A stretch of DNA of 64,000 bases from Paenibacillus sp. CC-CFT747 (GTDB lineage: Bacteria > Bacillota > Bacilli > Paenibacillales > NBRC-103111), in the NCBI GenBank assembly GCA_030323305.1, contig CP106741.1, forward strand, positions 2,418,501 to 2,482,500. Reading direction: 5' to 3'. The notes beneath the pieces were generated by a model that was not told the origin of the DNA, did no database searches, and saw only the letters and a list, made by a program, of their open reading frames with translations. Shown piece by piece: positions 47,806 to 57,686 of the stretch. Numbering within the stretch: the first letter of the stretch is position 1; each line of letters starts with the position of its first letter. Position numbers and translations under genes: made by a program.

Positions 47806-49609
47806 ATGCGGGCTGCGTTTTTCCGGAATCATTCCATTCGATGGCAGCTGATTGCGGTCGGAACGGCCATTTTGCTGTTTATGTTCGCGGCGGGCGTGTG
47901 GGGGTATAACGAGATTCTGAACATCACCTTTAAACGTAACAGCGAGTACACGACAGAAATTTTGGCGACGATCCGGCATAATATTTCTTCGAACGCCGAC
48001 TCCATCAACCGGATTCTGCCCAACATCGCTTACAACGAGCAGGTGCAGGAATATTTGCTGGAAGACGATAGGCTGCGCCAATACGAGATGTATAACAAGA
48101 TTGAGAAGCTGCTGGTCAACCTGCAATCGATGAAGCAGGGGATTCTCGGCGTCGTGCTGGTGGGGCGGGGCACGAGTTCCTACAACTGCGTCGGCTGCCG
48201 TGACTATATTCCCTTCCCCGAGATCCCGGAACGAACAAGCTCCTATTATACCGGCGTGCAGTATTCCCCTATTACAAGAATTACGTCCTGTACGTGGGCG
48301 TTCCGGTTTACGACAACCGGCAAACGGCCACGGTCGAGCAAAAAATCGGATATGCGGTTATGGCGCTCAGTCTTAATGCCATCGTTCCGTCTGTAGATTC
48401 GGTCTCCAGTAAAATTTCGGGCAGCTTCTACGTGCTGGACCGAAATCTCGTCATAGCCTCCAGCAACGATCCGAAGAAGCTAGGCGAGAAGCCGGGCCCT
48501 GAGCTGGAAACCATCCTTCTCCAAGGGGCGAGATCCGACTCGTTCCGCCGGGATGGAGAAGAGCTCATCGTCCACTCGGAACCGATTCCCGAAATCGGAG
48601 GCCGCATCGTCAGCGTGCTGCCGGAAAGTGAACTGTTCCAGGGACTGGAGGAGGTGCAACGGCTTCTGCTCGGCATGTTCGTCTTGCTGATCGCCGTTAT
48701 GTATGTGCTGTACATCACCATCACCCGCAATATGCTGGTGCCCATCCAAACGTTTATCGCCTTCATTCACAAGCTGCGTTCCGCGGGCCTGGATCATTTC
48801 CATAAGCGGGTCCCGATAGAGGGCTATGCGGAAATCAATATTTTGGCCCGCCAGTTCAATTCCCTGCTCGACGAGATCGACGATTTAACCGCCAAGCTGG
48901 TGGATTCCAAGACGCATATTTATGAGCTCCAGCTTCACAAGAAGCAAGCCGAGCTTCAGTATTTGAAGAATCAGATCAATCCCCATTTTCTGTATAATAC
49001 GCTGGAGACCATCAAAGGCATCGCCTATGTAAAGAAAGTGCCGGAAATTCGCGACATGACGGACGCCCTCAGCCGGGTTTTCCGCTACAGCATCAAGGGT
49101 GAGGAGGAGGTTCAGGTACGGGATGAGCTCCATATCATTAAAGCCTACATAAGCATTCAGCAGGTTAGATTCGGGGACCGGTTTGACGTTCGCTACGAGT
49201 TCTCCGAGCCTTGTCTTGACGTGATGATCCTTAAGATGATTATGCAGCCGCTTGTGGAGAATGCGGTTTTTCACGGCATCGAACCAAGTATAGAACGGTC
49301 GGTCCTGACGGTAGGCTGCAGAATGGAAAACAAACGCGATTTGCTGCTTTGGGTGACGGACGACGGTGTGGGAATGGAGCCTGCCGAACGGGAAGCCCTC
49401 ACCGCGGGCCTGGAGGCAGCGAACGGCGAGATACCAAGAGCGGCTTCCCAGCCCCATATCGGCCTTCGCAATGTGAATAACCGGATCAAGTACGCTTACG
49501 GACCCGAGTACGGGATTGCTTCGATCGACAGCGCTCCCGGGCGCGGGACGAAGGTGACGGTCAAAGTTCCGGCAAAGGGGATAGCCGTGTACAAAGTTTT
49601 GCTGGTTGA
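47806..49609 (+). CDS. Sensor histidine kinase (YesM-like), frame broken, reads into the response regulator
   Basis: About 601 residues. TM helix near residue 15-35, extracytoplasmic sensor, second TM (LLLGMFVLLIAVMYVLYITI), HAMP, then HisKA_7TM-type kinase core: LKNQINPHFLYNTLETIKGIAY with the phospho-His, LQPLVENAVFHGIEP (N box) and TDDGVGMEP (G1). A C missing in the CCCC near 48264 breaks the sensor domain. As written, the end joins the regulator frame; one added base in the GGGG at 49577-49580 gives a stop at 49607-49609. Senses an extracellular signal, probably for the importer at 51218. Confidence 0.83.
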
Positions 49610-51052
49610 CGATGAGAAGTGGATCGTGGAAAGCCTGAAAGGCACGGTCGATTGGCGTGCGCTTGGTTATGAAGTCGTCGGCGAGGCGTATAACGGAAGG
49701 GATGCCTTGGATAAAATGGCGCGGATGCGCCCTGATGTCGCCTTTATCGATATCCGCATGCCTGGGATGAACGGAATCGAGCTGATCCGGCAGGTGAGTG
49801 CCCTTGGCTATCCGGTGCTCTGCATCATCGCAAGCGGGTATGCGGAGTTTGATTATGCCAGGCAGGCCATGCAGCACGGCGCGGTCGATTACTGCTTGAA
49901 GCCGTTCGACCGGGAAGAGATCGAGAGGGTACTGGATAACGTCAAACCGAAAATGGCTCAAGCAACCCTTCTGCGCCAGGCGGAGCTGCTGAATGCCATG
50001 AATGGGGAGGAGGGAGATTCGTCCCTCTCCCATCCGTCCGTCGACCAGGCTTTCACCCGGTTGGCGGGCCCGGGCTGGAAAAAGGAGAGGGGAATGGCGG
50101 CTGTTGCCGTCCAGGGCGGCGGAGGAGAATGGATTGCCGAAGAGGGCATGGGGGCATCGCTTCCCATTGGGCGAGGAAAGACGGTTTACTTCGTCAACCT
50201 TCGGCATTTGTCCTTGGTGAAGGAGCGGTTTGCCGCGCCGGCCCTGCCGCAGCCTACGGGGGTTGGCATCAGCCGCCCTTTCATCGAGGTCAGGCAGATC
50301 CGGGCCTGGTGGAAGCCGCCGACCTTGCCTCCTACCAGTTTTTCCTGACAGGAGCGAAGCTGGCGGACGAGGCGGATGCGCCCACGGAAGACGCCTTAGA
50401 CAGGGAAGGTGTACACGACTTGACCGAGTCGCTGGTGCGGCGGGATGGGGGAAGAGCGGAGCTAGCCTTGGAGCGGATTTCCACACGCTTTCAGGCAGGC
50501 CTTGGCACGATACGTCAAGCCTTCTACCTGTACAATCTTGTGTTGTCGTTCGTTTACAGTACCGGCAAACAGGGGGACGGCGGAGAGCCGTATTTGCAGG
50601 ATTACAACGAGCTGGTGTCGGTGTATGGAACGGTCGGCCGAATGCTCAAGTCCTTGCGTTCGATAGTGGCAGCCGGCCACGCCGCCTTTCCAGATATAGA
50701 GGATGAAACCCAAGGGGAGAAGCTGCTTCGGCGAATCATCCGGTATGTCGACGGGCATTTTCGCGAACGTCTGTCGGTTCAGGAAATCTCCAAGCAGTTT
50801 GGCATCCATCCGAATTATTTAAGCCATCTGTTCAAAAAAGAAATGCAGGTCAATTTCACCAAATATTTAACCGACATCCGCATGGAGCATGCGGCCCGGG
50901 TGCTGGTTCAGACGAGCCTGCCGGTCGGCGAGGTGGCCGAGCAGTCGGGATATGACGATTATTTTTACTTCGCGAAGCTGTTTAAGAAGCATATGGGCAA
51001 AACGCCGAGTGAGTATCGCGTAGGGCGATCCACCGATCCAAACCTGCCGTAA
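49587..51052 (+). CDS. AraC-type response regulator (YesN-like), frame broken once
   Basis: About 488 residues from GTG 49587, which has AAAGGGGA 6 bases upstream. Receiver domain: KVLLVDDEKW, phospho-acceptor Asp in VAFIDIRMPGMNG, LKPF with the conserved Lys. C-terminal AraC double HTH: ERLSVQEISKQFGIHPNYLSHLF and VGEVAEQSGYDDYFYFAKLFKK. One base is missing around 50280-50305 in the linker. Pairs with the kinase upstream. Confidence 0.83.
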
Positions 51053-51091
51053 GAGGGGCCAGCCGGTCAGCGCCGGGACGGTCTCTTTTTT
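51053..51091 (+). terminator. Probable Rho-independent terminator
   Basis: An imperfect GC-rich hairpin (outer GAGG with TCTC pairing, inner CCG/CGG) followed by a long T-rich run, directly after the regulator stop. Confidence 0.5.
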
Positions 51092-51187
51092 CTTTTGCCG
51101 TCCATCTGGGATATTTCCATAGAACACCTTGGTTTTGTTCATATGGGGGTCCGGCGGTTTCCCTTATACTCGAAGTAATCACTTATA

Positions 51188-51200
51188 TGAGAGCGCTTCA
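51188..51200 (+). promoter_or_regulatory. Near-consensus catabolite-response (cre) site
   Basis: TGAGAGCGCTTCA is one base short of a cre palindrome (TGWNANCGNTNWCA). It sits just before the ribosome site of the importer operon. Given the many missing bases in this sequence, a complete cre is possible. Confidence 0.35.
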
Positions 51201-51217
51201 AGGAGGAAGGGAAATCG

Positions 51218-52141
51218 GTGAGAACCAAGACGGGTTTGATTAAGCGGATGGTCGAGTACAAGTATATGTATCTCCTTGTCCTGCCTCTCGCAGCTTATTA
51301 TGTCGTGTTTGATTACGGTCCGATGTACGGCATCATCCTTGCCTTTAAGGAGTTCAACTTTTCCAAAGGGATTATGGGGAGTCCTTGGATCGGACTGGCG
51401 AACTTCAAGGAAGTCTTCGAGCTGGATGAATTTTGGCTGGCTTTCCGCAATACGATCATCATCTCCTTCGGCAGGCTTATCTTCGAATTTCCCGTTCCCA
51501 TCGTTGTCGCTCTGTTGATCAATGAAGTGAGACGTGCCGGGGTGAAAAAGTTCTATCAGGTCGTTTATACCTTCCCGCACTTTCTCTCCTGGGTCATCGT
51601 AAGCGGAATCATGGTCAACTTCCTCGGGACATTCGGCGTGCTCAACCAGCTGCTGGAGCTGGTCGGCCTTCAAAAAATCAACCTGCTGGTCGATCCGTCG
51701 CATTTCCGCAGCCTGATCTATACCAGCAGTCTATGGAAGGATATGGGGTGGGGGACCATCATTTATTTGGCGGCAATTGCGGGAATCAACCCGTCTCTGT
51801 ATGAAGCCGCCGCCATCGACGGAGCGGGCCGGTTCCAGCAAATGCAGCACATCACGTGGCCTGCCCTCAAGGGGACCGTCGTCATCCTGCTCATTCTTCA
51901 GGTCGGCCGCACCATGAGCTCGGGCGGGGGCGGCTTCGATCAGATTTTTAACCTCTACAATCCGGCGGTGTATGAGAAGGCGGACATTCTGGATACGTAC
52001 ATTTACCGGCGCACCTTCGCGCTTGGCTCCAGCTACGGAACCTCGACGGCCGTCGGCTTGTTCAAGTCCGTCATCAACTGCGTCCTGCTTGTGATGACGA
52101 ACCGGCTCGCGAAACGCTGGGGACAGGAAGGGATCTATTGA
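51218..52141 (+). CDS. ABC transporter permease, LplB-type
   Basis: Intact 307-residue permease; GTG 51218 follows AGGAGGAAGGG. LLVLPLAAYYVVFDYGPMYG at the first TM helix and the EAA loop YEAAAIDGAGRFQQMQHITWPAL are typical. First gene of a B-C-A importer operon directly downstream of the YesMN pair that probably controls it. Its stop overlaps the next ATG (TGATG). Confidence 0.88.
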   Translation: MRTKTGLIKRMVEYKYMYLLVLPLAAYYVVFDYGPMYGIILAFKEFNFSKGIMGSPWIGLANFKEVFELDEFWLAFRNTIIISFGRLIFEFPVPIVVALLINEVRRAGVKKFYQVVYTFPHFLSWVIVSGIMVNFLGTFGVLNQLLELVGLQKINLLVDPSHFRSLIYTSSLWKDMGWGTIIYLAAIAGINPSLYEAAAIDGAGRFQQMQHITWPALKGTVVILLILQVGRTMSSGGGGFDQIFNLYNPAVYEKADILDTYIYRRTFALGSSYGTSTAVGLFKSVINCVLLVMTNRLAKRWGQEGIY

Positions 52142-53020
52142 TGGTAACCAGGAGAACATGGAGTCTGTCGAACGCGCTCATCCATCTGCTGCTCTTGTTT
52201 CTTGCCGTCGTGACGGTGCTTCCGTTCTACAACGTGCTGATCACCTCCTTTGCCGATCCGGCATCGGTAGCCAAGCAGCAATTTTATTTGCTTCCCACCA
52301 GCTTCAGCGTGAGTTCCTACCAAATGCTTCTTAACGGCAGCTACGTCGGAAAGGCATTGGCCAACTCGGTTCTGATTACCGTCCTTGGTACGTTGGTCAA
52401 TATGCTGGTTACTTCATGCGGGGCCTATGCGCTCTCGAAGAAAGGAATGCCCGGCCGGGGGTGATGATGACGGCGATCGTGTTCACGATGCTGTTCGGCG
52501 GAGGACTGATCCCGTACTATCTCTTGATCAAAAGCTTGCATATGGTCAATACCTACAACGTCATGATCCTGCCGGTGGCGGTCCATACGTTCTTCCTGAT
52601 CATCATGATCAATCATTTCCGCTCCATCCCCCGGAGCTTGAGGAGTCGGCCAAAATCGACGGAGCCAATGACATTTTCATTTTGTTCCGGATCGTGCTGC
52701 CCATCTCCAAGCCGACGCTTGCCGCGATTACGCTGTTCTATGCGGTGGCCCGCTGGAACGAGTGGTACTTGGCCATGCTTTTCGTAAACGATTCGAAGAA
52801 GTATCCCATGCAGCTGTTCTTGCGCAACATGCTGATCGACGTAACCAAATCAAGAAGAGACGACATGGGCGCCGATATGGTGGCGCAGCTCAGCCAGATT
52901 TATCCCGACGGGCTCAAGATGGCCAGCGTCATCGTGACGATGCTCCCGATCATGCTTGTCTACCCTTACCTGCAAAAGTATTTTTCAGCCGGCGTAACGC
53001 TCGGTGCCGTTAAGGAATGA
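52141..53020 (+). CDS. ABC transporter permease, LplC-type, frame broken twice
   Basis: About 293 residues from ATG 52141. One G is missing in the G5 run near 52457-52461 (repair reads GMPGRGVMMTAIVFTMLFGGG) and one C in the C5 run near 52628-52632 (repair reads SIPPELEESAKIDGAND, the EAA loop). The end FSAGVTLGAVKE is typical. Partner of the upstream permease. Confidence 0.86.
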
Positions 53021-53084
53021 CCATCGTTTTTAAGGTGAAGGTGCCTTGAAATAAATAGGCAGAAAAAGGGAGGAAGCATTAATC

Positions 53085-54731
53085 ATGTTCAGCTCCAAAC
53101 GATTGGGCGCTGCGATCGTTTCGATCGCTCTGGCCGCTACGGCGGTCGCAGGCTGCGGGGGTACAGAATCTACCGGTACGCCTTCGCCCGCCGGGACGGC
53201 CAAAGGCAGCGAAGGGAAGGCTTCGGATAACAGCAAGAAGCTTGACATCTCCGTCTCCTTCTTCAACATCGGCTCCGCCTTTCCCGACCGCAATTCGGAC
53301 CCTTTCCTGAAGTTCCTTCAGGACAAATTCAATGTCAACATCGTCGACAAGGTGATCAGCTACGCCGATTATAAGGAGAAATACCAGCTTTGGGCCGCCT
53401 CGGGCGATCTCCCGGACATTTTCAGCGATGATGTCGTCAACACCGACCAGTACTATTCGAGAATCAAACAGGGGATCATTCGGCCGCTTCCGTCCGACCT
53501 CAGCAAATATCCGAATGTCCAGAAGGTGCTTCAGCAGGACGATACGAAGGGATTGACGGTGGACGGAAAATTTTACATGATCCCCCGTCTGACGTATCAG
53601 AATACCGACCAGTGGGCCATTGAGCGCGCGGTCGTGGTCCGCAAGGACTGGATGGAGAAGCTGGGCCTTAAAGACCCCGTCACCTATGACGATTACTTGA
53701 ACCTGTTTAAAGCGTTTGCGTTAAAGGATCCGGACGGAAACGGCAAGGACGACACGGTAGGCTTGACGTTCCGAACAAGCACTTTCCTGCTGCCGCTTGC
53801 CGGCGGGACGTTCCCGAATGTCATCAATGGCTCCTGGGTGAAGGAAAACGGCCGCTACCTTCCTTATTACGCATCGGACAAAATGAAGGACGTCGTCAAG
53901 CAGCTTCGCCAGCTGTATACCGAGAAGGCGATCGATCAGGACTTCGCGATCATGAAGCCGAACGACGGCTTCGATAAGTTCGGGCAAGGCAAGGTGGGGG
54001 CGCTCGGCGTTCAAGGGACGGCGAATGCTCTGAACAGCTTGAAAAACTCATGGAACAAGTACAACAAGGACACGAAGCTGGAGGATGTCATCAAAATCAT
54101 TCCGATTTCCTGGGCTGCCGCCGACGGGAACCGTTACCGGTATTCGGCCGTCACGTTCTGGTCGGAAAGCTACTTCAGCTCCAAGGTCGACGATGAGAAA
54201 ATGGACCGCATTCTCCAAATCTATAACTGGCTGCTGTCGGACGAATTCATGACCTTTAAACGGTATGGCTTCGAAGGCAAGGATTACAAGAAAGAAGGAG
54301 ACAAATTCGTCATTACCCGCGATCAGGATTCCAGCGGGAAGTACAAGTCGCTCGGCTCGCTCTACCCATCCTTTGGCGGCTTGTTCGGCGCTCTGGCGGC
54401 TTGGGGCCAGTGGCTGGAAATGGAGGATAACCCGGTCAACAAGGTGAACTACGGGGAGCAGCTGTGGTCCCTTTCCAACAACATGTACAAAAGCAGTGTC
54501 GCCAGCCTGAAGCCGGTTCCATCCAATTTCAAAGTCGAGCTGCTCTATACGCCGGCCAAGGCCAAATTGAGTGCCGTCAATCCGACGGAAGACATCATTA
54601 AAGTCATTCTCGGCAAAGAGGATCCGGCGGCCATGTGGGATACGATCGTCAAGGGCTACAACGGGAAAGGCCTGCAGCAGGCGATTAAGGAAGTCAATGA
54701 AGAGGTGCAGAAGCAAGGCCTCGATAAGTAA
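53085..54731 (+). CDS. Extracellular solute-binding lipoprotein (LplA-type)
   Basis: Intact, 548 residues. Lipoprotein signal with AVAGCGG at residue 24. Large LplA-type sugar-binding protein: FLKFLQDKFNVNIVDKV, YQLWAASGDLPDIFSDDV, and a DPDGNGKDDTVGL calcium-loop-like motif. Serves the two permeases upstream. Ligand unknown; the genes downstream hint at a polysaccharide-derived sugar. Confidence 0.88.
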   Translation: MFSSKRLGAAIVSIALAATAVAGCGGTESTGTPSPAGTAKGSEGKASDNSKKLDISVSFFNIGSAFPDRNSDPFLKFLQDKFNVNIVDKVISYADYKEKYQLWAASGDLPDIFSDDVVNTDQYYSRIKQGIIRPLPSDLSKYPNVQKVLQQDDTKGLTVDGKFYMIPRLTYQNTDQWAIERAVVVRKDWMEKLGLKDPVTYDDYLNLFKAFALKDPDGNGKDDTVGLTFRTSTFLLPLAGGTFPNVINGSWVKENGRYLPYYASDKMKDVVKQLRQLYTEKAIDQDFAIMKPNDGFDKFGQGKVGALGVQGTANALNSLKNSWNKYNKDTKLEDVIKIIPISWAAADGNRYRYSAVTFWSESYFSSKVDDEKMDRILQIYNWLLSDEFMTFKRYGFEGKDYKKEGDKFVITRDQDSSGKYKSLGSLYPSFGGLFGALAAWGQWLEMEDNPVNKVNYGEQLWSLSNNMYKSSVASLKPVPSNFKVELLYTPAKAKLSAVNPTEDIIKVILGKEDPAAMWDTIVKGYNGKGLQQAIKEVNEEVQKQGLDK

Positions 54732-54746
54732 CCGCGGGATAAGGAA

Positions 54747-54785
54747 CAGGTGCCTCTCTTGGATGGAATCCGGGAGAGGCACCTG
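54747..54785 (+). terminator. Stem-loop after the binding-protein gene
   Basis: Perfect 12-bp stem CAGGTGCCTCTC / GAGAGGCACCTG with a 15-base loop and no T-run. More likely an mRNA-stabilising or attenuating hairpin than a full terminator. Confidence 0.5.
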
Positions 54786-54804
54786 TGTGAAAGGAGAGAT
54801 TCTT

Positions 54805-55803
54805 GTGTACCGGAAATGGAACCAATGGAGCGTTCCGATGTTCACGGCCTTGTTGCTGGGCACGTTGGGATGCGGAGGACCTCTCCCGGCCGGAAAATCG
54901 GGCATGAAGGAGTATGCGATTGCCGTTACCGATCAGGGCTCGGATCAGATCAAGGTTTATGACCCTAAGAAGGCGGACTGGAACGCCAAAAATGCCCTCC
55001 AGTGGTCCTGGGCTCCGACAGCCGCCAACGGATTCGACGGACTTCTATCGGCGTGGGGCCTGCCGACGGATGCCAAGGTGAGGAAGAACGCCAAATGGGG
55101 CGGGGAATGGATGGTGGTGACCGATTCCAAAGGACTGGCCGCCGTCATTCCATACCCGAAGGCGGACCGCAAGCAGTGGGGGCTGGACGTAGGAGGCAAC
55201 CCGCACTCAGCAGAGCTCCTTCCGAACGGCAACATCGCGGTCGCGGCCAGCACCGGGGGCTGGGTGCGTGTGTATGCGTCATCGCAAGGACCCGCAGCCA
55301 AGCAGTACGCGGAATATGGCCTTCCCGCCGCCCATGCGGTCCTATGGGATCCGGGGATGGATGGGCTTTGGTCGGCAGGGAAGGACTATCTGGTTCTCCT
55401 GCAAATGGAGGGGACGGAGGCCGAGCCCGTCATCAAGGAGAAGCTCAAGGTCGAGCTGCCGACCAAGAACGCGCATGCCGTCGAGCCGGTTTATGGGGAT
55501 CCCGATAAGCTGTGGGTGGTAACGGGCTCGAAAGTGTACCAATATTCGAAATCGACCGGGGATTTTAAGTTGGATTATAATGGGGATGAAAGGATAAACC
55601 GTGTCGGTGTGAAATCGATCAGCAGCCAAGGGTCAGGTACCGTGGTGGAGACGGTGACGGACACGGCGAAGAAGCCGCCCGGTACATGCCAGGCGAACAA
55701 CTGGTGTACCGATACCGTTGATTTGTTCCTGCCCGATTCGTCGCGTACCATGACGGGAGCCGAGCTGTATAAGGCACGGATCCTGAATCCGAATTATCAA
55801 TAA
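54805..55803 (+). CDS. Lipoprotein with a beta-propeller-like domain
   Basis: Intact, 332 residues from GTG 54805, with AAGGAGAG 6 bases upstream. Signal peptide with lipobox LGTLGC at residue 22. The body repeats blade-like units, such as IAVTDQGSDQIKVYDPKK, GGEWMVVTDSKGLAAVIPY, LLPNGNIAVAASTGGWVRVYAS and LWVVTGSKVYQYSK. It resembles the YncE/DUF6528-type propellers (recalled, not searched). Encoded downstream of the importer and followed by a cytoplasmic paralogue. Perhaps binds or processes the imported sugar polymer. Confidence 0.68.
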   Translation: MYRKWNQWSVPMFTALLLGTLGCGGPLPAGKSGMKEYAIAVTDQGSDQIKVYDPKKADWNAKNALQWSWAPTAANGFDGLLSAWGLPTDAKVRKNAKWGGEWMVVTDSKGLAAVIPYPKADRKQWGLDVGGNPHSAELLPNGNIAVAASTGGWVRVYASSQGPAAKQYAEYGLPAAHAVLWDPGMDGLWSAGKDYLVLLQMEGTEAEPVIKEKLKVELPTKNAHAVEPVYGDPDKLWVVTGSKVYQYSKSTGDFKLDYNGDERINRVGVKSISSQGSGTVVETVTDTAKKPPGTCQANNWCTDTVDLFLPDSSRTMTGAELYKARILNPNYQ

Positions 55804-55830
55804 GGGTATAGGGGAGAGGGGAGAACGGGC

Positions 55831-56769
55831 GTGAAGGAGGATAGGCAACCCGCTGGAAGCCACGGAGCTGCCGGCCGTTATTACATAGCGGCGACGGATC
55901 AAGCTTCCCGGCGCATTCTGGTCATGGATCCGGCGGTAGAGGATTGGAACGAAGAACAGGCGGTTACCTGGTCCTGGGCTCCATCCGAGACGAACGGCTT
56001 TGGTCGCTTAATGACCGCCTGGGGGCTCCCGACGGATGCCAAGGTATACCGCAGTGAACGCTGGGGCGGAGAATGGATGGTCGTGACCGACTCTCTGGGT
56101 CTCGCCGCCATTGTTCCTTACCCGGACGGAGACTCCCGTCAATGGGGGCTCTCGGTGGGCGGCAACCCCCATTCGGTGGAGCTTCTGCCGAACGGGAACC
56201 TGGCGGTCGCCGCCAGTACAGGCGGCTGGGTAAGGGTGTACGCATCGTCGCAAGGGCCGGATGCGGAGACCTTCGCGGAGTATGCTTTTCCGGGCGCCCA
56301 CGGCTTGGTCTGGCATCCGGGGAGCCGTTTGCTCTGGGCCGTTGGGGATCATCATCTGGTTTCCTTAAGCATCGAAGGGTCCGATTCCGAGCCGTTAATT
56401 CGGGAAACCGCGAAAGTGCCGCTGCCCACCCCGTACGGTCATGACCTGCAGCCGGTCTGCGGGGATGACGACCGTCTCTGGGTCAGCACGGGCAGCCGCG
56501 TTTATCAGTTCGTCTTCTCGACAGGCATGTTCTTAACCGACTTCCCCGGCTCGGAAGCGGCCAGCCGACAAGACGTGAAGACCGTTGGCAGCCAGCCTTC
56601 CGGCCAGATCGTGCAGACGGTTCCTCAAGCAGCTGGAAGCCTTTACGTGTGGACGACGGATACCGTTGATTTTTTCAGCCGGATGGGAAGAGAGTTCGGG
56701 AGGGAGCTGCCTTTTACAAGGCGCGTATCCTCCTGCCGAAGCATTGGGAAGAGGGGAGGAGTAGAATGA
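55831..56769 (+). CDS. Cytoplasmic paralogue of the propeller-like lipoprotein, 3' frame broken
   Basis: As read 312 residues from GTG 55831. Shares long near-identical stretches with the previous gene (AWGLPTDAKVYRSERWGGEW, VGGNPHSVELLPNGNLAVAA) but has no signal peptide. One T missing in TTTTTT near 56669-56674 garbles the last 30 residues; repair reads FFQPDGKRVREGAAFYKARIL, matching the paralogue's YKARIL end. A further missing G would place the stop at 56762-56764. Tandem duplication with changed location. Confidence 0.65.
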   Translation: MKEDRQPAGSHGAAGRYYIAATDQASRRILVMDPAVEDWNEEQAVTWSWAPSETNGFGRLMTAWGLPTDAKVYRSERWGGEWMVVTDSLGLAAIVPYPDGDSRQWGLSVGGNPHSVELLPNGNLAVAASTGGWVRVYASSQGPDAETFAEYAFPGAHGLVWHPGSRLLWAVGDHHLVSLSIEGSDSEPLIRETAKVPLPTPYGHDLQPVCGDDDRLWVSTGSRVYQFVFSTGMFLTDFPGSEAASRQDVKTVGSQPSGQIVQTVPQAAGSLYVWTTDTVDFFSRMGREFGRELPFTRRVSSCRSIGKRGGVE

Positions 56770-57626
56770 ATAAGGACAGAAAAGAAGCGGCATTTGGGAA
56801 ACGGTCGGATCCTCATTTCTGGCCGGTCGGTTCGTCCTACCGGCTGGAGACGGCCGTTCAGGTGGAGGAGGATTTGGAGGCGTTGGCCCGAGCGGGTGTC
56901 CGCTTTCTTGAATTGGCCTGGATCGCCAAGGCATTCGATATGTTCGACCCCGTTCGGGAGCGGGAATGCGAAGCCATCATCCAAAAAGCCCGCAGACGCG
57001 GACTCGACATCTGGACGCTTCATCTGCCTTACGGAACCGACTGGGATGTGTCCTCTCTCGATCCGGTACAGAGGGAACAGGCGATGGATCGACATCTTCG
57101 GCTGCTTTCCTTAGCGGAACAGTGGGGGATCCGCACTGCCGTGCTCCATCCCAGCTGGGAGCCTATCCCGGATGTGGAGCGCAGCGAACGCCTTGGGGCC
57201 TGTAAGGGATCGCTGGCGCAGCTCGCGGAGCAAGCCGCCAAGCACGGCGTCCGGCTTGCCGTCGAGTGCCTGCCGCGCACCTGCCTTGGTAATACCTCGG
57301 CGGAGATGGCCGAGCTGCTGTCCGCGAGCGACAAGCTCGGGATTTGCTGCGACGTGAACCATCTGCTGCAGGAAACCCCGCAGGCGTTTATCCGGAAGCT
57401 GGGCAGCCGGATTTATACGGTGCACATCTCGGATAACGACGGGACGGACGAAAGGCATTGGATGCCCGGCCGAGGCATCATCGATTGGAAGGAGGTCCTC
57501 CATGCGCTGGCGGAGCAGGGCTACGACGGACCGTTTCTATTCGAAATCCGCCAGCCCGTGCCGTCGGAGCTGACCGCTTGCTGGGAACGGCTGCTGGCCG
57601 CTTATTCCGAAGCACAGGGGAATTAG
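56766..57626 (+). CDS. Sugar phosphate isomerase/epimerase (xylose isomerase-like TIM barrel)
   Basis: Intact, 286 residues; ATG 56766 follows GAGGGGAGGAG. Metal ligands of the AP endonuclease 2 superfamily are in order: Glu in LAVECLPR, Asp in GICCDVNH, Asp/His in TVHISDNDG and Glu in FLFEIRQ. Interconverts a keto/aldo sugar or inositol derivative. Closely follows the propeller genes, so probably the catabolic enzyme of this sugar locus. Confidence 0.83.
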   Translation: MNKDRKEAAFGKRSDPHFWPVGSSYRLETAVQVEEDLEALARAGVRFLELAWIAKAFDMFDPVRERECEAIIQKARRRGLDIWTLHLPYGTDWDVSSLDPVQREQAMDRHLRLLSLAEQWGIRTAVLHPSWEPIPDVERSERLGACKGSLAQLAEQAAKHGVRLAVECLPRTCLGNTSAEMAELLSASDKLGICCDVNHLLQETPQAFIRKLGSRIYTVHISDNDGTDERHWMPGRGIIDWKEVLHALAEQGYDGPFLFEIRQPVPSELTACWERLLAAYSEAQGN

Positions 57627-57641
57627 AAAAGGAACCTGCTA

Positions 57642-57686
57642 TAGGAAGGAGCTACTCCCTCACAAAAGCCGGCAGAGCTCCTTTAA
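57642..57686. terminator. Possible bidirectional terminator
   Basis: An 8-bp stem AAGGAGCT / AGCTCCTT between the convergent isomerase and HAD genes, overlapping the last HAD codons. The following TTAATT is a weak T-tract. Confidence 0.4.
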
